A DNA stretch of 34,520 bases from Deltaproteobacteria bacterium (GTDB lineage Bacteria; Desulfobacterota; Desulfomonilia; UBA1062): NCBI GenBank assembly GCA_018433085.1, contig JAHDRW010000065.1, forward strand, positions 1 to 34,520, in the 5' to 3' direction. Made by a program: the position numbers and the translations under genes. Within the stretch, counting starts at the first letter, position 1. Each line of letters opens with the position of its first letter. This document shows, piece after piece, positions 14,568 through 23,320 of this stretch. Under the pieces are notes generated by a model. The model did no database searches. It saw only the letters and a program-made list of their open reading frames with translations, and was not told the DNA's origin.

Positions 14568-15704
14568 ATGATTGAGGTGGGTATCACGATCATCGGCGCA
14601 GGGGTGGTGGGGTTGGCCGTAGCCCGCGAGCTCGGTTTCTGTGCTGAGCAGATACTGGTCCTCGAGAAGGAGTCGGCCCCGGGAAAGGGCGTCAGCTCGC
14701 GAAACAGCGAGGTCGTCCATGCGGGCATCTACTACCCTGAAGGGTCTCTGAAGGCAACGCTATGCATAGAGGGATCCGCCATGCTCAGGGAGTACTGCGC
14801 GGCGACCGGCGTGCCTCTGAAGGAGATCGGGAAGGTGATCGTGGCAGCATCCCGGGGAGAAGAGCATGCGGTCGAGGACCTCTACCGCAAAGGCACGGCC
14901 AACGGCGTAAGCGGCCTCAGAATACTGAGCGGAAAAGAGCTGAAGGAGCGGGAACCGAATGTTCGCGGGGTCAGCGCCCTTTTTTCTCCCCACACCGGGA
15001 TCATCGACTCGCACCGGCTCGTAAGGCGCCTTGAGATCCATTGCCTTGAACAAGGGGCCCTCATCCTCTACCGGACAAAGCTCACCGCCGTGGAGAAGAC
15101 GGTATCAGGCTTTCTCTGTACGGCTCGCGGGCCGGACGGCGAACACTATTTGTTCGCCTCACGGGTGGTGATCAATGCCGCAGGACTGGATGCCGATGCA
15201 GTGGCCTCCCTTGCGGGTACCGATGTGGATGCCGCCGGCTGTCGCATCTATCCGGTTAAGGGAGAATACTTCCGGGTGAGCGCCGCAAAGCAGGGCCTCG
15301 TCTCCGGCCTTGTGTATCCCGTCCCGGAGCAAAACCTCATGGGCCTGGGCGTACACACCACAAAGGACCTGTCCGGGTCGCTGCGCCTGGGGCCCAACGC
15401 GTTCCCGGTGGAATCACGTTCGTACGAGGTTGACCCTTCCCACGCTCGGGCGTTCTTTGAAAACGCCCGGCGGATGCTCCCCTTCCTGGAGCCTGCCGAC
15501 CTCGCGCCCGACATGGCGGGCATCCGGCCGAAGATTCAGAGGCCCGGAGAACCGGCAAAGGACTTCGTTATACGCCACGAAACAGAGCAGGGACTTGCAG
15601 GAATGATCAACCTCATCGGGATAGAATCTCCCGGACTCACCTCGTGTCTTTCCCTGGGCAGGTACGTGGCGGATATGATCAGAGAGGCCGGTCTGGTTCC
15701 CTGA
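14568..15704 (+). CDS. lhgO: FAD-dependent oxidoreductase, L-2-hydroxyglutarate type
   Basis: 378 aa, DAO-fold flavoprotein. The dinucleotide motif IIGAGVVGLAVARELG (8-23) is followed by the substrate-loop signature SSRNSEVVHAGIYYPEGSLK (43-62), typical of L-2-hydroxyglutarate oxidase/dehydrogenase (LhgO, L2HGDH). The motif VINAAGLDAD lies mid-protein, and the C-terminal INLIGIESPGLTSCLSLG holds the second FAD-contact region. The probable reaction is oxidation of L-2-hydroxyglutarate to 2-oxoglutarate, passing electrons to quinone; related 2-hydroxy acids are possible. The start is preceded by an AG-rich site. It is the only rightward gene between 12.5 and 22.9 kb, divergent from the GAPDH-like gene (290 nt between). 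Confidence 0.8.
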   Translation: MIEVGITIIGAGVVGLAVARELGFCAEQILVLEKESAPGKGVSSRNSEVVHAGIYYPEGSLKATLCIEGSAMLREYCAATGVPLKEIGKVIVAASRGEEHAVEDLYRKGTANGVSGLRILSGKELKEREPNVRGVSALFSPHTGIIDSHRLVRRLEIHCLEQGALILYRTKLTAVEKTVSGFLCTARGPDGEHYLFASRVVINAAGLDADAVASLAGTDVDAAGCRIYPVKGEYFRVSAAKQGLVSGLVYPVPEQNLMGLGVHTTKDLSGSLRLGPNAFPVESRSYEVDPSHARAFFENARRMLPFLEPADLAPDMAGIRPKIQRPGEPAKDFVIRHETEQGLAGMINLIGIESPGLTSCLSLGRYVADMIREAGLVP

Positions 15705-15795
15705 CATTCCCGCATCGATCAGCGAGTTCCATCCTGCGGCCCAAAGGCGCCGCTTGTGGAAAATCCCATCGTTACAGCTGCCTGCCGAAGGAATA

Positions 15796-17064
15796 CTAGA
15801 TCCGGTAGACGCTGCGCCCTTCCACGATGGTCCGGATGACCCTGCCCTGCATCTCCGTGCCGATGAAAGGGGAATTAGCCGACTTGGAAAGCACGCTTTC
15901 CCTCGTGAAGACCCACGACGACGACGGATCGAACAGGGTCACGTCGGCCCGTACCCCGGGGGAGAGCGATCCCCCCTCGATGCCGAGGATGCGGGCCGGA
16001 TTTACGGTCACGCAGGCAAGGATCCGGCCGAAGTCGATGTCATGCCCCCGGTGCAGCCGATAGATGGCGGGAAGCAGGGTCTGCAGCCCGATAACGCCGA
16101 ACGGCGCCAGGTCGAAGTCAAGGTCCTTCTCATCCCTTGCGTGAGGCGCGTGATCCGTTGCGATGCAGTCGACGGCCCCGCTCCTGATCCCCTCAATGAG
16201 TGCGAGCCGGTCTTCTTCCCGTCTAAGCGGAGGATACATCTTGGCATTGGTGTCGTAGCCGCGCACGCGATCCTCGGTAAGAAGGAGGTGGTGCGGGGTC
16301 GCGTCGCAGCTTACCCGGACGCCTGCTTCCTTTGCCTGCCTGATGATTTCCAGACCTGAGGCGGTGGAGACATGCGTTATGTGGATGGGCAGTCCGGTAT
16401 ATCGTGCCAGAAGCGTATCCCGGGAGATCACGATATCCTCGGTCAGACTCGGGATGCCTGCCAGACCCAGACGCGACGAGAGGCCCCCCTCGTTCATCAC
16501 CCCCGAGACGCCCAGGCTTTTATCCTGGCAGTGGGAGATCACAGGCAGATCGAAGGTGGCGGCGTATTCCATGCCCCTTCTCATCACGCCGGCATCTGTC
16601 ACTGACTTGCCGTCATCGGTCACCGCCACGATGCCCGCCGCCTTCATGAGCCCCATCTCGGAGAGCTCGGTTCCTTGTAGTCCCCGCGTGATGGCCCCTG
16701 CGGGGAGCACCCGTATCAGTGCCTGGTGCCTGGCCTTTTCCACGATATACCGGGTCACGGACGGGTTGTCGTTCACCGGGTCGGTGTTGGGCATGCACAC
16801 CACCGTGGTTATTCCCCCTGCCGCGGCGGCGCGGCTTCCCGAGGCGATGTCCTCCTTGTACTCGAAGCCCGGCTCCCGCAGGTGGACATGCATGTCGATG
16901 AGTCCGGGGATGACCCACAGCCCGGAGGCGTCGATCACCTCCTCGTCCGTCTCCCTGCTCCCGTTCAGGCACACGTCTGCGATAAGGCCTTCCCTGATAT
17001 GGATATCCCCCGCCTGCTCGATGCCGTTGGCGGGGTCGATGATGGTTCCTCCCTTAATCCACAT
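15796..17064 (-). CDS. pyrC: Dihydroorotase
   Basis: Third step of pyrimidine synthesis: carbamoyl aspartate to dihydroorotate. 422 aa, class I amidohydrolase. The metal-binding HVHLREPG lies at 59-66, ISHCQD and ITHVSTASG supply further His ligands, and CIATDHAPHA carries the catalytic Asp. Length and motif order fit an active enzyme rather than the inactive pseudo-dihydroorotase that lacks the His ligands. Its ATG overlaps the pyrB stop by 11 nt, so coupled synthesis with aspartate carbamoyltransferase is likely. Confidence 0.96.
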   Translation of the reverse strand: MWIKGGTIIDPANGIEQAGDIHIREGLIADVCLNGSRETDEEVIDASGLWVIPGLIDMHVHLREPGFEYKEDIASGSRAAAAGGITTVVCMPNTDPVNDNPSVTRYIVEKARHQALIRVLPAGAITRGLQGTELSEMGLMKAAGIVAVTDDGKSVTDAGVMRRGMEYAATFDLPVISHCQDKSLGVSGVMNEGGLSSRLGLAGIPSLTEDIVISRDTLLARYTGLPIHITHVSTASGLEIIRQAKEAGVRVSCDATPHHLLLTEDRVRGYDTNAKMYPPLRREEDRLALIEGIRSGAVDCIATDHAPHARDEKDLDFDLAPFGVIGLQTLLPAIYRLHRGHDIDFGRILACVTVNPARILGIEGGSLSPGVRADVTLFDPSSSWVFTRESVLSKSANSPFIGTEMQGRVIRTIVEGRSVYRI

Positions 17065-17986
17065 TGACCGTTCCTCCCATGGACAGGTACAGGAGCGTCA
17101 TCCGGACGGCCACCCCGTTTTCCACCTGATCGAGGATGATGGACCGGGCACCGTCGGCCGCGTCGTAGGTGATCTCCACCCCCCGGTTCATGGGCCCCGG
17201 GTGCATGATCACCGCCCCGTCCTTCATCATGTCCACCCTCCTCTTGTTCATGCCGTAAAAAACCGCGTATTCACGCTCATCGGAAAAAAACCGCTCGCTG
17301 AGACGCTCCTTCTGCACACGGAGCATCATGACCGCGTCCGCCTCGGGGATGACCGGATCGAGCTCGGTCGTCACCTGCGCCCCCCAGGTCTCCACTCCCG
17401 GAGGGAGCAGGGTCTTCGGTGCCACGAGCACAACGGTCGCGCCCATTTTTTTCAGCCCGTATACATTTGACCTGGCGACGCGGGAGTGCATAATGTCGCC
17501 CACGATGGCCACGGTGAGCCCCTGAAGCCGCCCGAAGTGCTCATGGAGGGAATACATGTCGAGCAGGGCCTGGGTGGGATGCTCGTGGAAACCGTCCCCA
17601 CCGTTGATGACCGAGCAGGGAAGGAGCTCCGCCATCTTCGCCGGGATGCCGGCATAGGGATACCGGATCACGATGCAGTCGGGCGCCATGGCCATCACGT
17701 TGTAGACGGCATCCATGATGGTCTCTCCCTTGGAGAAGGACGACCCGGAGGCCGAAAGGGACACGGTATCCGCGCTCAGCCGCTTCGCCGCGATCTCGAA
17801 GGACAACCGCGTCCTCGTGCTCGGCTCGTAGAACAGGAGCACCACGGTCTTGCCCCTCAAGGTGGGAACCTTCTTGATATCGCGCCTCGATATCTCCTTG
17901 AATGAGGAGGCCATGTCCAGAACATGACCGATCTCGCCCGCCGTCAGGTCACTGATGGCGATGACGTCCTTGTGGGGCCAGTTCAT
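17054..17986 (-). CDS. pyrB: Aspartate carbamoyltransferase catalytic subunit
   Basis: Joins carbamoyl phosphate and aspartate. 310 aa. The carbamoyl-phosphate loop is FYEPSTRTRLSFE with STRTR at 56-60, and HEHPTQALLDMY binds substrate. AVRMTLLYLSMGG closes the protein. The start at 17986 (MNWPHKD) overlaps the pyrR stop as ATGA; the frame is open far upstream, but that part is only the antisense shadow of pyrR. No pyrI regulatory subunit gene is adjacent, as expected for a PyrB-PyrC type complex. Confidence 0.96.
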   Translation of the reverse strand: MNWPHKDVIAISDLTAGEIGHVLDMASSFKEISRRDIKKVPTLRGKTVVLLFYEPSTRTRLSFEIAAKRLSADTVSLSASGSSFSKGETIMDAVYNVMAMAPDCIVIRYPYAGIPAKMAELLPCSVINGGDGFHEHPTQALLDMYSLHEHFGRLQGLTVAIVGDIMHSRVARSNVYGLKKMGATVVLVAPKTLLPPGVETWGAQVTTELDPVIPEADAVMMLRVQKERLSERFFSDEREYAVFYGMNKRRVDMMKDGAVIMHPGPMNRGVEITYDAADGARSIILDQVENGVAVRMTLLYLSMGGTVNVD

Positions 17987-18522
17987 TTCTTGACTCCGCT
18001 CACGATGACATCCTTGATTGTTATCTTGTCCGGCCCTGCCTCGATCTTGATGATCTTCTCCTCCGGCAGGTCCACGTGCCGCCCCACGAAGTCCGCCTGG
18101 ATGGGCAACTCCCTCCCGCCCCGGTCGAACAGGACCATGAGGTATATCCTCTTGGGCCTTCCCAGATCCACGATATGATCGATGGCTGCCCTCACCGATC
18201 TCCCGGTATTGAGCACATCGTCCACCAGGATCACCCTCTTGTCGTTCACGGAAAACGGGATATCCGTGCTCCTGACCTCGGGGGTGAACGGCCTGCGGTG
18301 CACGTCGTCCCGGTACAGGGCGATATCCAGGGCGCCCAAGGGAACAGTGTTTCCGGTCTTTCTCTCGATAAGGCTCACCACGTTTCTGGCTACCAGAAAC
18401 CCGCCGCTTCGAATGCCGATGAAGACCACATCGTTCCACAACTCCATGGCATCCATGAGCCGTCCGGCAAGATCATGGAGAATTTCCCCAAGTTCTTTTC
18501 CACTCATGGTTTTTTCAGCCAT
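17983..18522 (-). CDS. pyrR: PyrR regulator / uracil phosphoribosyltransferase
   Basis: 179 aa. The PRPP-binding motif VILVDDVLNTGRS (97-109) and the LGALDIALYRDD segment are PyrR hallmarks. In Bacillus, PyrR binds pyr mRNA and promotes attenuation; many also have weak uracil phosphoribosyltransferase activity. Here only 12 nt separate it from the lepB stop, and no space exists for an anti-terminator/terminator pair inside the pyr genes, so any attenuation would have to act upstream of lepB or elsewhere. TAAGGAGG precedes the ATG. Confidence 0.94.
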   Translation of the reverse strand: MAEKTMSGKELGEILHDLAGRLMDAMELWNDVVFIGIRSGGFLVARNVVSLIERKTGNTVPLGALDIALYRDDVHRRPFTPEVRSTDIPFSVNDKRVILVDDVLNTGRSVRAAIDHIVDLGRPKRIYLMVLFDRGGRELPIQADFVGRHVDLPEEKIIKIEAGPDKITIKDVIVSGVKK

Positions 18523-18534
18523 ACATCGACCTCC

Positions 18535-19158
18535 TTACCGGATGAGATCTCCGATTCTGCCGAAGCGGATCCAGTGTTCGGCACTGTCCCACGAGAAATA
18601 GATGACAAAGGCCTTGCCCTTGATATTTTCGATGGGCACCAGGCCCCAGAACCTGCTGTCATAGCTCTGATCCCGGTTGTCTCCCATGACGAAGCAGTGC
18701 CCCGGGTCCACGGTGATGGGCCCGAAATTATCCCTGACCTTGCCCTGGCCCTGGGTGAGGATGAATGGGTCGGTATGTTTCTCGGCCGCGGTCTTCAAGA
18801 GCTCCCCGTTGACATACACCTTTTTGTCCCTGACCTCGATGGTGTCTCCGGGCAGTCCGATCACCCTCTTGACAAAGTCCATGGACCGGTTTCCGGGAAA
18901 GGTGAATATGACAATGTCTCCGCGGTCGGGAACCCTGTCGCCCCCCCAGAATTTCTCGGTGGTGAACGGAACGGTCAGCCCGTAGTTGTACTTGGTGGCA
19001 AGAATGTGATCGCCCTTGAGGAGGGTGTCTTCCATGGAAGACGACGGGATCCGGTACGCCTGGAGGACAAAGGCCCTGATGATCATGGCGATGATAAAGG
19101 CGACGACGAGAGCCTCAGCCCAGTCCCTCGCCGCGCTTTTCTGCTTCTTCTTATTCAA
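18535..19158 (-). CDS. lepB: Signal peptidase I
   Basis: Membrane-bound leader peptidase, about 207 aa. A single N-terminal membrane segment (AEALVVAFIIAMIIRAF, 14-30) is followed by IPSSSMEDTL with the catalytic Ser41, and FVKRVIGLPGD with the general-base Lys97. Box E (GHCFVMGDNRDQSYDSR) is intact. The TTG at 19158 was chosen because AAAAGGAG stands just before it; the in-frame ATG and GTG codons further up give an unlikely cysteine-rich extension. It begins the lepB-pyrR-pyrB-pyrC unit, an odd mix of secretion and nucleotide synthesis. Confidence 0.92.
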   Translation of the reverse strand: MNKKKQKSAARDWAEALVVAFIIAMIIRAFVLQAYRIPSSSMEDTLLKGDHILATKYNYGLTVPFTTEKFWGGDRVPDRGDIVIFTFPGNRSMDFVKRVIGLPGDTIEVRDKKVYVNGELLKTAAEKHTDPFILTQGQGKVRDNFGPITVDPGHCFVMGDNRDQSYDSRFWGLVPIENIKGKAFVIYFSWDSAEHWIRFGRIGDLIR

Positions 19159-19389
19159 TAGCTGCTCCTTTTCATTCCGGTGCGGCCTTCCGCATCCTGT
19201 GCGGCGGCACATCACATCTCTTGAACACACTCTCTCGCAGAGTATCCACGATTTTCCTGTTTATCAAAATATCAACCCGAACGAAAGATGATTCCTCGAG
19301 CCACTTTAGAATCACAACAGTCCTGCATATATTCCTTCCCTGTAGTCGCTCATCAGGGATCCCCAGGGGCGAAACGGCCAAGAGAGGAT

Positions 19390-20271
19390 TCAATCCCGGC
19401 TTTCCCTGCGCTGTTCCTGTAGATATTCCCTGATGTAGCTCTTCAGCGAGATCTGCCACGAGGGCATGACCTTCCCCGTGGTCCGGGTGAAGTGCCGTGT
19501 GGAGAGAATGCCGTTCATGGGCCTTCGGGCCGGACGGGGAAAGGCGGATGTATCCACCGGAACGACCCGGGTGGGCAATCCCAGGAGGTCGATGGCGCGC
19601 TTGGCCAGATCGAACCAGGTCGCCTTTCCGCGGTTTCTCACGTGGAAAAGGCCCCGGGCATCGCAGTCGATGAGCACCCTCAACGCCCGGGCCAGGTCCT
19701 TGGAATAGGTGGGCGAGCCCCACTGGTCGTTGACCACGGACAGTGTGTCCCGCTCCTGCGCCAGGCCCAGGATGGTGGACACGAAGTTCCTGCCGTGCGG
19801 CCCGAAAAGCCACTGGGGCCTGACGATGATATAATGCTCGACCCCCTCCTGGATGGAAATCTCGCCTGCAAGCTTGCTCTTTCCGTACACGCTCAGGGGG
19901 TTCGGCGCGTCGTGCTCCTCGTAGGGACCGGTCTTCTCACCGTCGAAGACATAATCGGTGCTGATGTGCAGGAGCTTCGCGCCATGCTCTTCGCAGGCCC
20001 TGGCCAGGTTTCCCGGAGCCCTCGCGTTCAGCTCGAAGGCAAGGTCCTCTTTTTCTTCGCAGCGGTCAACATCGGTGAAGGCCGCGCAATTGACGACCCA
20101 GTCCGGCCTTTTCGATGCAAGAAATCCGCGCACGGCTGCAGGGCTCGTGATGTCCAGCGGGGTCGCCGGCGAGGCGATATCCGTGGCAAGGATATCGTCT
20201 CCCTGGTTCCGGCACACCTCCACCACCTCATGCCCCAGGAGGCCCAATGACCCTGTGATCAGAATCTTCAT
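19390..20271 (-). CDS. rfbD: dTDP-4-dehydrorhamnose reductase
   Basis: Last step of dTDP-L-rhamnose synthesis, NAD(P)H-dependent. 293 aa. The N-terminal MKILITGSLGLLGHEV contains the nucleotide-binding GxxGxxG, ISTDYVFDG is the family signature, and SVYGKSKLAGE gives the YxxxK catalytic pair. The ATG at 20271 overlaps the rfbB stop as ATGA; an upstream in-frame start exists but lies inside rfbB. It is followed by 231 nt that hold no gene before lepB. Confidence 0.94.
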   Translation of the reverse strand: MKILITGSLGLLGHEVVEVCRNQGDDILATDIASPATPLDITSPAAVRGFLASKRPDWVVNCAAFTDVDRCEEKEDLAFELNARAPGNLARACEEHGAKLLHISTDYVFDGEKTGPYEEHDAPNPLSVYGKSKLAGEISIQEGVEHYIIVRPQWLFGPHGRNFVSTILGLAQERDTLSVVNDQWGSPTYSKDLARALRVLIDCDARGLFHVRNRGKATWFDLAKRAIDLLGLPTRVVPVDTSAFPRPARRPMNGILSTRHFTRTTGKVMPSWQISLKSYIREYLQEQRRESRD

Positions 20272-21284
20272 CGGCTTCCGTACATCCTCTCGTAGTAGTG
20301 CCGGTAGGTTCCCGAAAGGATCTTTTCCCACCACGACTGGTTGTCCAGATACCATGCGATGGTCTTCTTCAGCCCTTCATCGAACCCGAACTCCGGCTGC
20401 CAGCCCAGCTCCGCCTCAATCTTTGCAAAGTCCATGGCATAGCGGAAATCGTGGCCCGGTCGGTCGGTAACGAACCGGATGAGGGAATCGGGCTTGGCCA
20501 GATTCCCGAGGATGAGCCGGACGATCTGGATGTTTTCTTTCTCCGCGTCTCCGCCCATGTTGTAGGCCTCGCCGCATCTCCCGTTCTCCGCCACCATGAC
20601 GATCCCCCGGCAGTGGTCGTCCACAAAGATCCAGTCTCTCACGTTCCTGCCCTCTCCATACACCGGGAGATCCCGATCATTGAAGGCATTGATCACCATA
20701 AGGGGTATGAGTTTTTCCGGGAACTGGTAGGGCCCGTAGTTGTTGGAGCACCGGGTGACCACCGCGTCCAGGCCGTGGGTCTTTACGTACGACCTCACCA
20801 GGAGATCGCCGGCCGCCTTTGACGCGGAATACGGGCTGTTGGGCTCAAGGTGAAAGTCTTCTCTGAAACGCCCCTCTTTGCCCAGGCTGCCGTACACCTC
20901 GTCGGTAGAGACGTGCAAGAACCGCCCGACCTTATGCCGCCTTGCAGCATCGAGAAGCACCTGGACGCCAAGGATGTTCGTCCTCACGAATATGCCCGAA
21001 TCCTCGATGCTCCTGTCCACATGGGATTCCGCGGCGAGGTTGAGCACCAGATCGAACGAATGCCGGGAAAACAGCGCGTCGACACATGCATGGTCCGCAA
21101 TGTCCCCTTTGACGAATTCATACCGCCCAGGATACGCATCAGCCAGATCCATGGTGTTCTCGAGATTCCCGGCGTAGGTGAGAAGATCGAGGTTCACCAC
21201 GCTCCAGTCAGACCTGTTCTCGAGAATGTAGCGCAAAAGGTTTGTCCCGATGAATCCGCTTCCCCCAGTCACGAGTACCTTCAT
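20268..21284 (-). CDS. rfbB: dTDP-glucose 4,6-dehydratase
   Basis: Converts dTDP-glucose to the 4-keto-6-deoxy sugar. 338 aa. The NAD-binding GGSGFIGTNLL is followed by HVSTDEVYGSLG with the Thr-Asp-Glu active site, and by the YSASKAAGD YxxxK motif. NNYGPYQFPEKLIPLMV is strongly conserved in RmlB. AAGAGGG precedes the ATG by about 6 nt. It lies between rfbA (31 nt gap) and rfbD (overlap). Confidence 0.96.
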   Translation of the reverse strand: MKVLVTGGSGFIGTNLLRYILENRSDWSVVNLDLLTYAGNLENTMDLADAYPGRYEFVKGDIADHACVDALFSRHSFDLVLNLAAESHVDRSIEDSGIFVRTNILGVQVLLDAARRHKVGRFLHVSTDEVYGSLGKEGRFREDFHLEPNSPYSASKAAGDLLVRSYVKTHGLDAVVTRCSNNYGPYQFPEKLIPLMVINAFNDRDLPVYGEGRNVRDWIFVDDHCRGIVMVAENGRCGEAYNMGGDAEKENIQIVRLILGNLAKPDSLIRFVTDRPGHDFRYAMDFAKIEAELGWQPEFGFDEGLKKTIAWYLDNQSWWEKILSGTYRHYYERMYGSR

Positions 21285-21315
21285 GTAAGCCCTCTTTTTT
21301 TACGATATCCCTTCG

Positions 21316-22047
21316 CTATTTTCTCTTGTTGGCGCCCGTCTTCGCCACCAGGTTTCCTGCCTTCAGCAGGCTCTCGATGGTCCCCGCATCGGTCCACCAG
21401 CCGTCGAGAACCGACCACTGCATGGTACCCGCACGGATATAGTCGTTGTTCACGTCCGTGATTTCCAGCTCTCCCCGCTCGGAGGGCGAAAGCCCGTGGA
21501 TGATGTCGAAGACCCGCGAATCGTACATATAGATCCCGATCACGGCATAACTGCTCCTGGGGCTTTTCGGTTTCTCCTCGATGCCGGTGACGCGGTCTCC
21601 TTCAAAGACCGGCACGCCGAAGCGCTCCGGGTCGGGCACCTCCTTGAGCATTATGCGGGCTCCACCGCCCTGCTGCCGATATTCGTCGACGGCCCGGATG
21701 ATATTCTTCTCGATGATGTTATCCCCCAGAACCACGCAGATGGGTCTTCCCTCGGCAAAGGACTCCGCCAGCCCGAGGGCCTCGGCGATCCCGCCTTCGC
21801 CTTCCTGGTAGGCGTAGTGAATCCGGCTCAGCCCGAAATCCTTGCCGTTTCCCAGCAGCCGGAGAAAATCCCCTGCATTGTTCCCGCCCGTCACCACCAT
21901 GATCTCTTTTATCCCGGCATTGGTGAGCGCCTCAATGGGATAATAGATCATGGGTTTATCATAGATCGGCAGGAGATGCTTATTGGTCACCTTGGTCAGC
22001 GGATGGAGTCTCGTCCCCAGGCCGCCTGCCAGCACAACACCCCTCAT
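21316..22047 (-). CDS. rfbA: Glucose-1-phosphate thymidylyltransferase (short form)
   Basis: First step of dTDP-sugar synthesis. 243 aa, about 45 residues shorter than the common RmlA because the C-terminal helices are absent, as in the short thymidylyltransferase branch. The nucleotide loop GGLGTRLHPLTKVTNKHLLP carries the catalytic residues, VVLGDN binds metal, and DGWWTDAGT ends the sugar site. The ATG at 22047 follows AAGGAGGG; the longer open frame is rejected. It is first of rfbA-rfbB-rfbD; no rfbC epimerase is in the window. Confidence 0.93.
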   Translation of the reverse strand: MRGVVLAGGLGTRLHPLTKVTNKHLLPIYDKPMIYYPIEALTNAGIKEIMVVTGGNNAGDFLRLLGNGKDFGLSRIHYAYQEGEGGIAEALGLAESFAEGRPICVVLGDNIIEKNIIRAVDEYRQQGGGARIMLKEVPDPERFGVPVFEGDRVTGIEEKPKSPRSSYAVIGIYMYDSRVFDIIHGLSPSERGELEITDVNNDYIRAGTMQWSVLDGWWTDAGTIESLLKAGNLVAKTGANKRK

Positions 22048-22070
22048 CGTCCAAACCCTCCTTAGAGCTC

Positions 22071-22895
22071 TCATTTTTTCCCGCCGGTCCCCGTTGCTCC
22101 GGGCTGCCCATCCTGCAGGCAAGGCGAAAACGCATCGCTTTTCCTGCGCGCGCCGCCTTCGCCATACTCGACCTCCACGAGATAGAGTCCCTGTGGAGGA
22201 GCCGTGGGACCTGCCTGGGTGCGATCCCTGAGTGCCAGGATCCTTACCACGTCCCGGGGCGCCATCGCTTCCAGCCCCACCGGGATCAACGTACCCACGA
22301 TGTTCCTTACCATATGACGCAGAAAGCCGCTACCCCGTATGCAGAAGAACACCCGGGAACCCTTGCCGAATATCTCGAAATCGAAGATCTCCCTTACCGT
22401 TGTTTTGACCGACGAGCCCGAACCCATGAACGAGCTGAAATCATGCTGCCCCTTCAGCTCGCGCGCGGCCTGCCCCATCGCCCGGATATCGAGTTCGTCC
22501 GGCAGATGCATGACGTATCGGGAGAGAAACGGACTCAGTATCGCGGATGTGTCAATAACATACACATATTTTTTGGAGAGCGCCAAATATCTGGCATGAA
22601 AATCGGGCGAAACCTCCCGGGCTTCACAGGCGGAAAGGTCCGGCGGGAACACGGCATTCAATGCCCTGAGCAGCCCTTCGGCCGGAATATTTGATCGGGT
22701 CCGGAAATTGATGACCTGACCCAAGGCATGGACCCCTGCATCGGTGCGGCCCGAGGCGGTTACCCTGACCTCGTGCCCCAGGATATCCTGAAGGCTCTTT
22801 TCAACCGTATCCTGAACCGTCCTCGTCGCCGTCTGAAACTGCCATCCATGAAAGGCCGACCCGTCATAGGCAAGGATAATCTTCAGGTTTCTCAT
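22071..22895 (-). CDS. truA: tRNA pseudouridine(38-40) synthase
   Basis: Isomerises uridines 38-40 in the tRNA anticodon arm. About 274 aa. SGRTDAGVHALGQV contains the catalytic Asp52, FHARYLALSKKYVY and GSGFLRHMVRNIVGTL are family motifs. The C-terminal 35 residues after VEVEYGEG are a basic, Gly-rich extension not usual in TruA. Start choice is uncertain: ATGs lie at 22907, 22904 and 22895 and none has a clear ribosome-binding site; 22895 (MRNLKIILAYDG) fits the family start best. It ends 24 nt before rfbA. Confidence 0.93.
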   Translation of the reverse strand: MRNLKIILAYDGSAFHGWQFQTATRTVQDTVEKSLQDILGHEVRVTASGRTDAGVHALGQVINFRTRSNIPAEGLLRALNAVFPPDLSACEAREVSPDFHARYLALSKKYVYVIDTSAILSPFLSRYVMHLPDELDIRAMGQAARELKGQHDFSSFMGSGSSVKTTVREIFDFEIFGKGSRVFFCIRGSGFLRHMVRNIVGTLIPVGLEAMAPRDVVRILALRDRTQAGPTAPPQGLYLVEVEYGEGGARRKSDAFSPCLQDGQPGATGTGGKK

Positions 22896-22954
22896 AGCAG
22901 GCATCATTTTTGCAGAAGAATAAGCAAATATATATAGGAGATGCAAGAAAAATC

Positions 22955-23314
22955 ATGTTTCCCCTGAATTTGAGCCTGAACAGAAGACATGAGTCAATAC
23001 GCATGACGGTATCCTGTCCCCTGGAAAAATGCTCGTTCGAGGGCAAGACACAGTACATCTCACCGTACGACCTCTGTATAGAGGTGCCTACCACTCAGAT
23101 CAAGGTTACGCTTTTGAAACTCCTGAACCAGGACGTAACCTTAGAGACCGGGAATGTAACCGTAACAGGTGCGGTCATGGGGTACACGATCGAGAGAGAA
23201 ATCTATCTCATCGGCATTCTCATCAGCAAACCCGACCGGACTGCCTGGAAAAGGTTCGTCGCCGAAAGTCCCCGGCCCTCGTTCTTCACGGAGATCAGGC
23301 ACGTCTCGCCGTAG
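22955..23314 (+). CDS. Small PilZ-like protein
   Basis: About 119 aa from the ATG at 22955 (MFPLNLSLNRRHESIRM). Predicted to be mostly beta strands, with a basic RR..R stretch at residues 10-16 and an ISPYDLCIEV segment, which together resemble the RxxxR and (D/N)xSxxG elements of PilZ c-di-GMP domains, although the Gly is not in place. Start is uncertain: AGGAG lies 14 nt upstream of this ATG, and a TTG at 22910 is also in frame. It is divergent from truA and convergent with the M16 peptidase gene (6 nt between stops). Function not established. Confidence 0.5.
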   Translation: MFPLNLSLNRRHESIRMTVSCPLEKCSFEGKTQYISPYDLCIEVPTTQIKVTLLKLLNQDVTLETGNVTVTGAVMGYTIEREIYLIGILISKPDRTAWKRFVAESPRPSFFTEIRHVSP

Positions 23315-23320
23315 TGTGGC

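Noticed and set aside
17987..18439. N-terminal extension of pyrB
   Set aside because: The extra residues come from pyrR read in another frame; the real start overlaps the pyrR stop.
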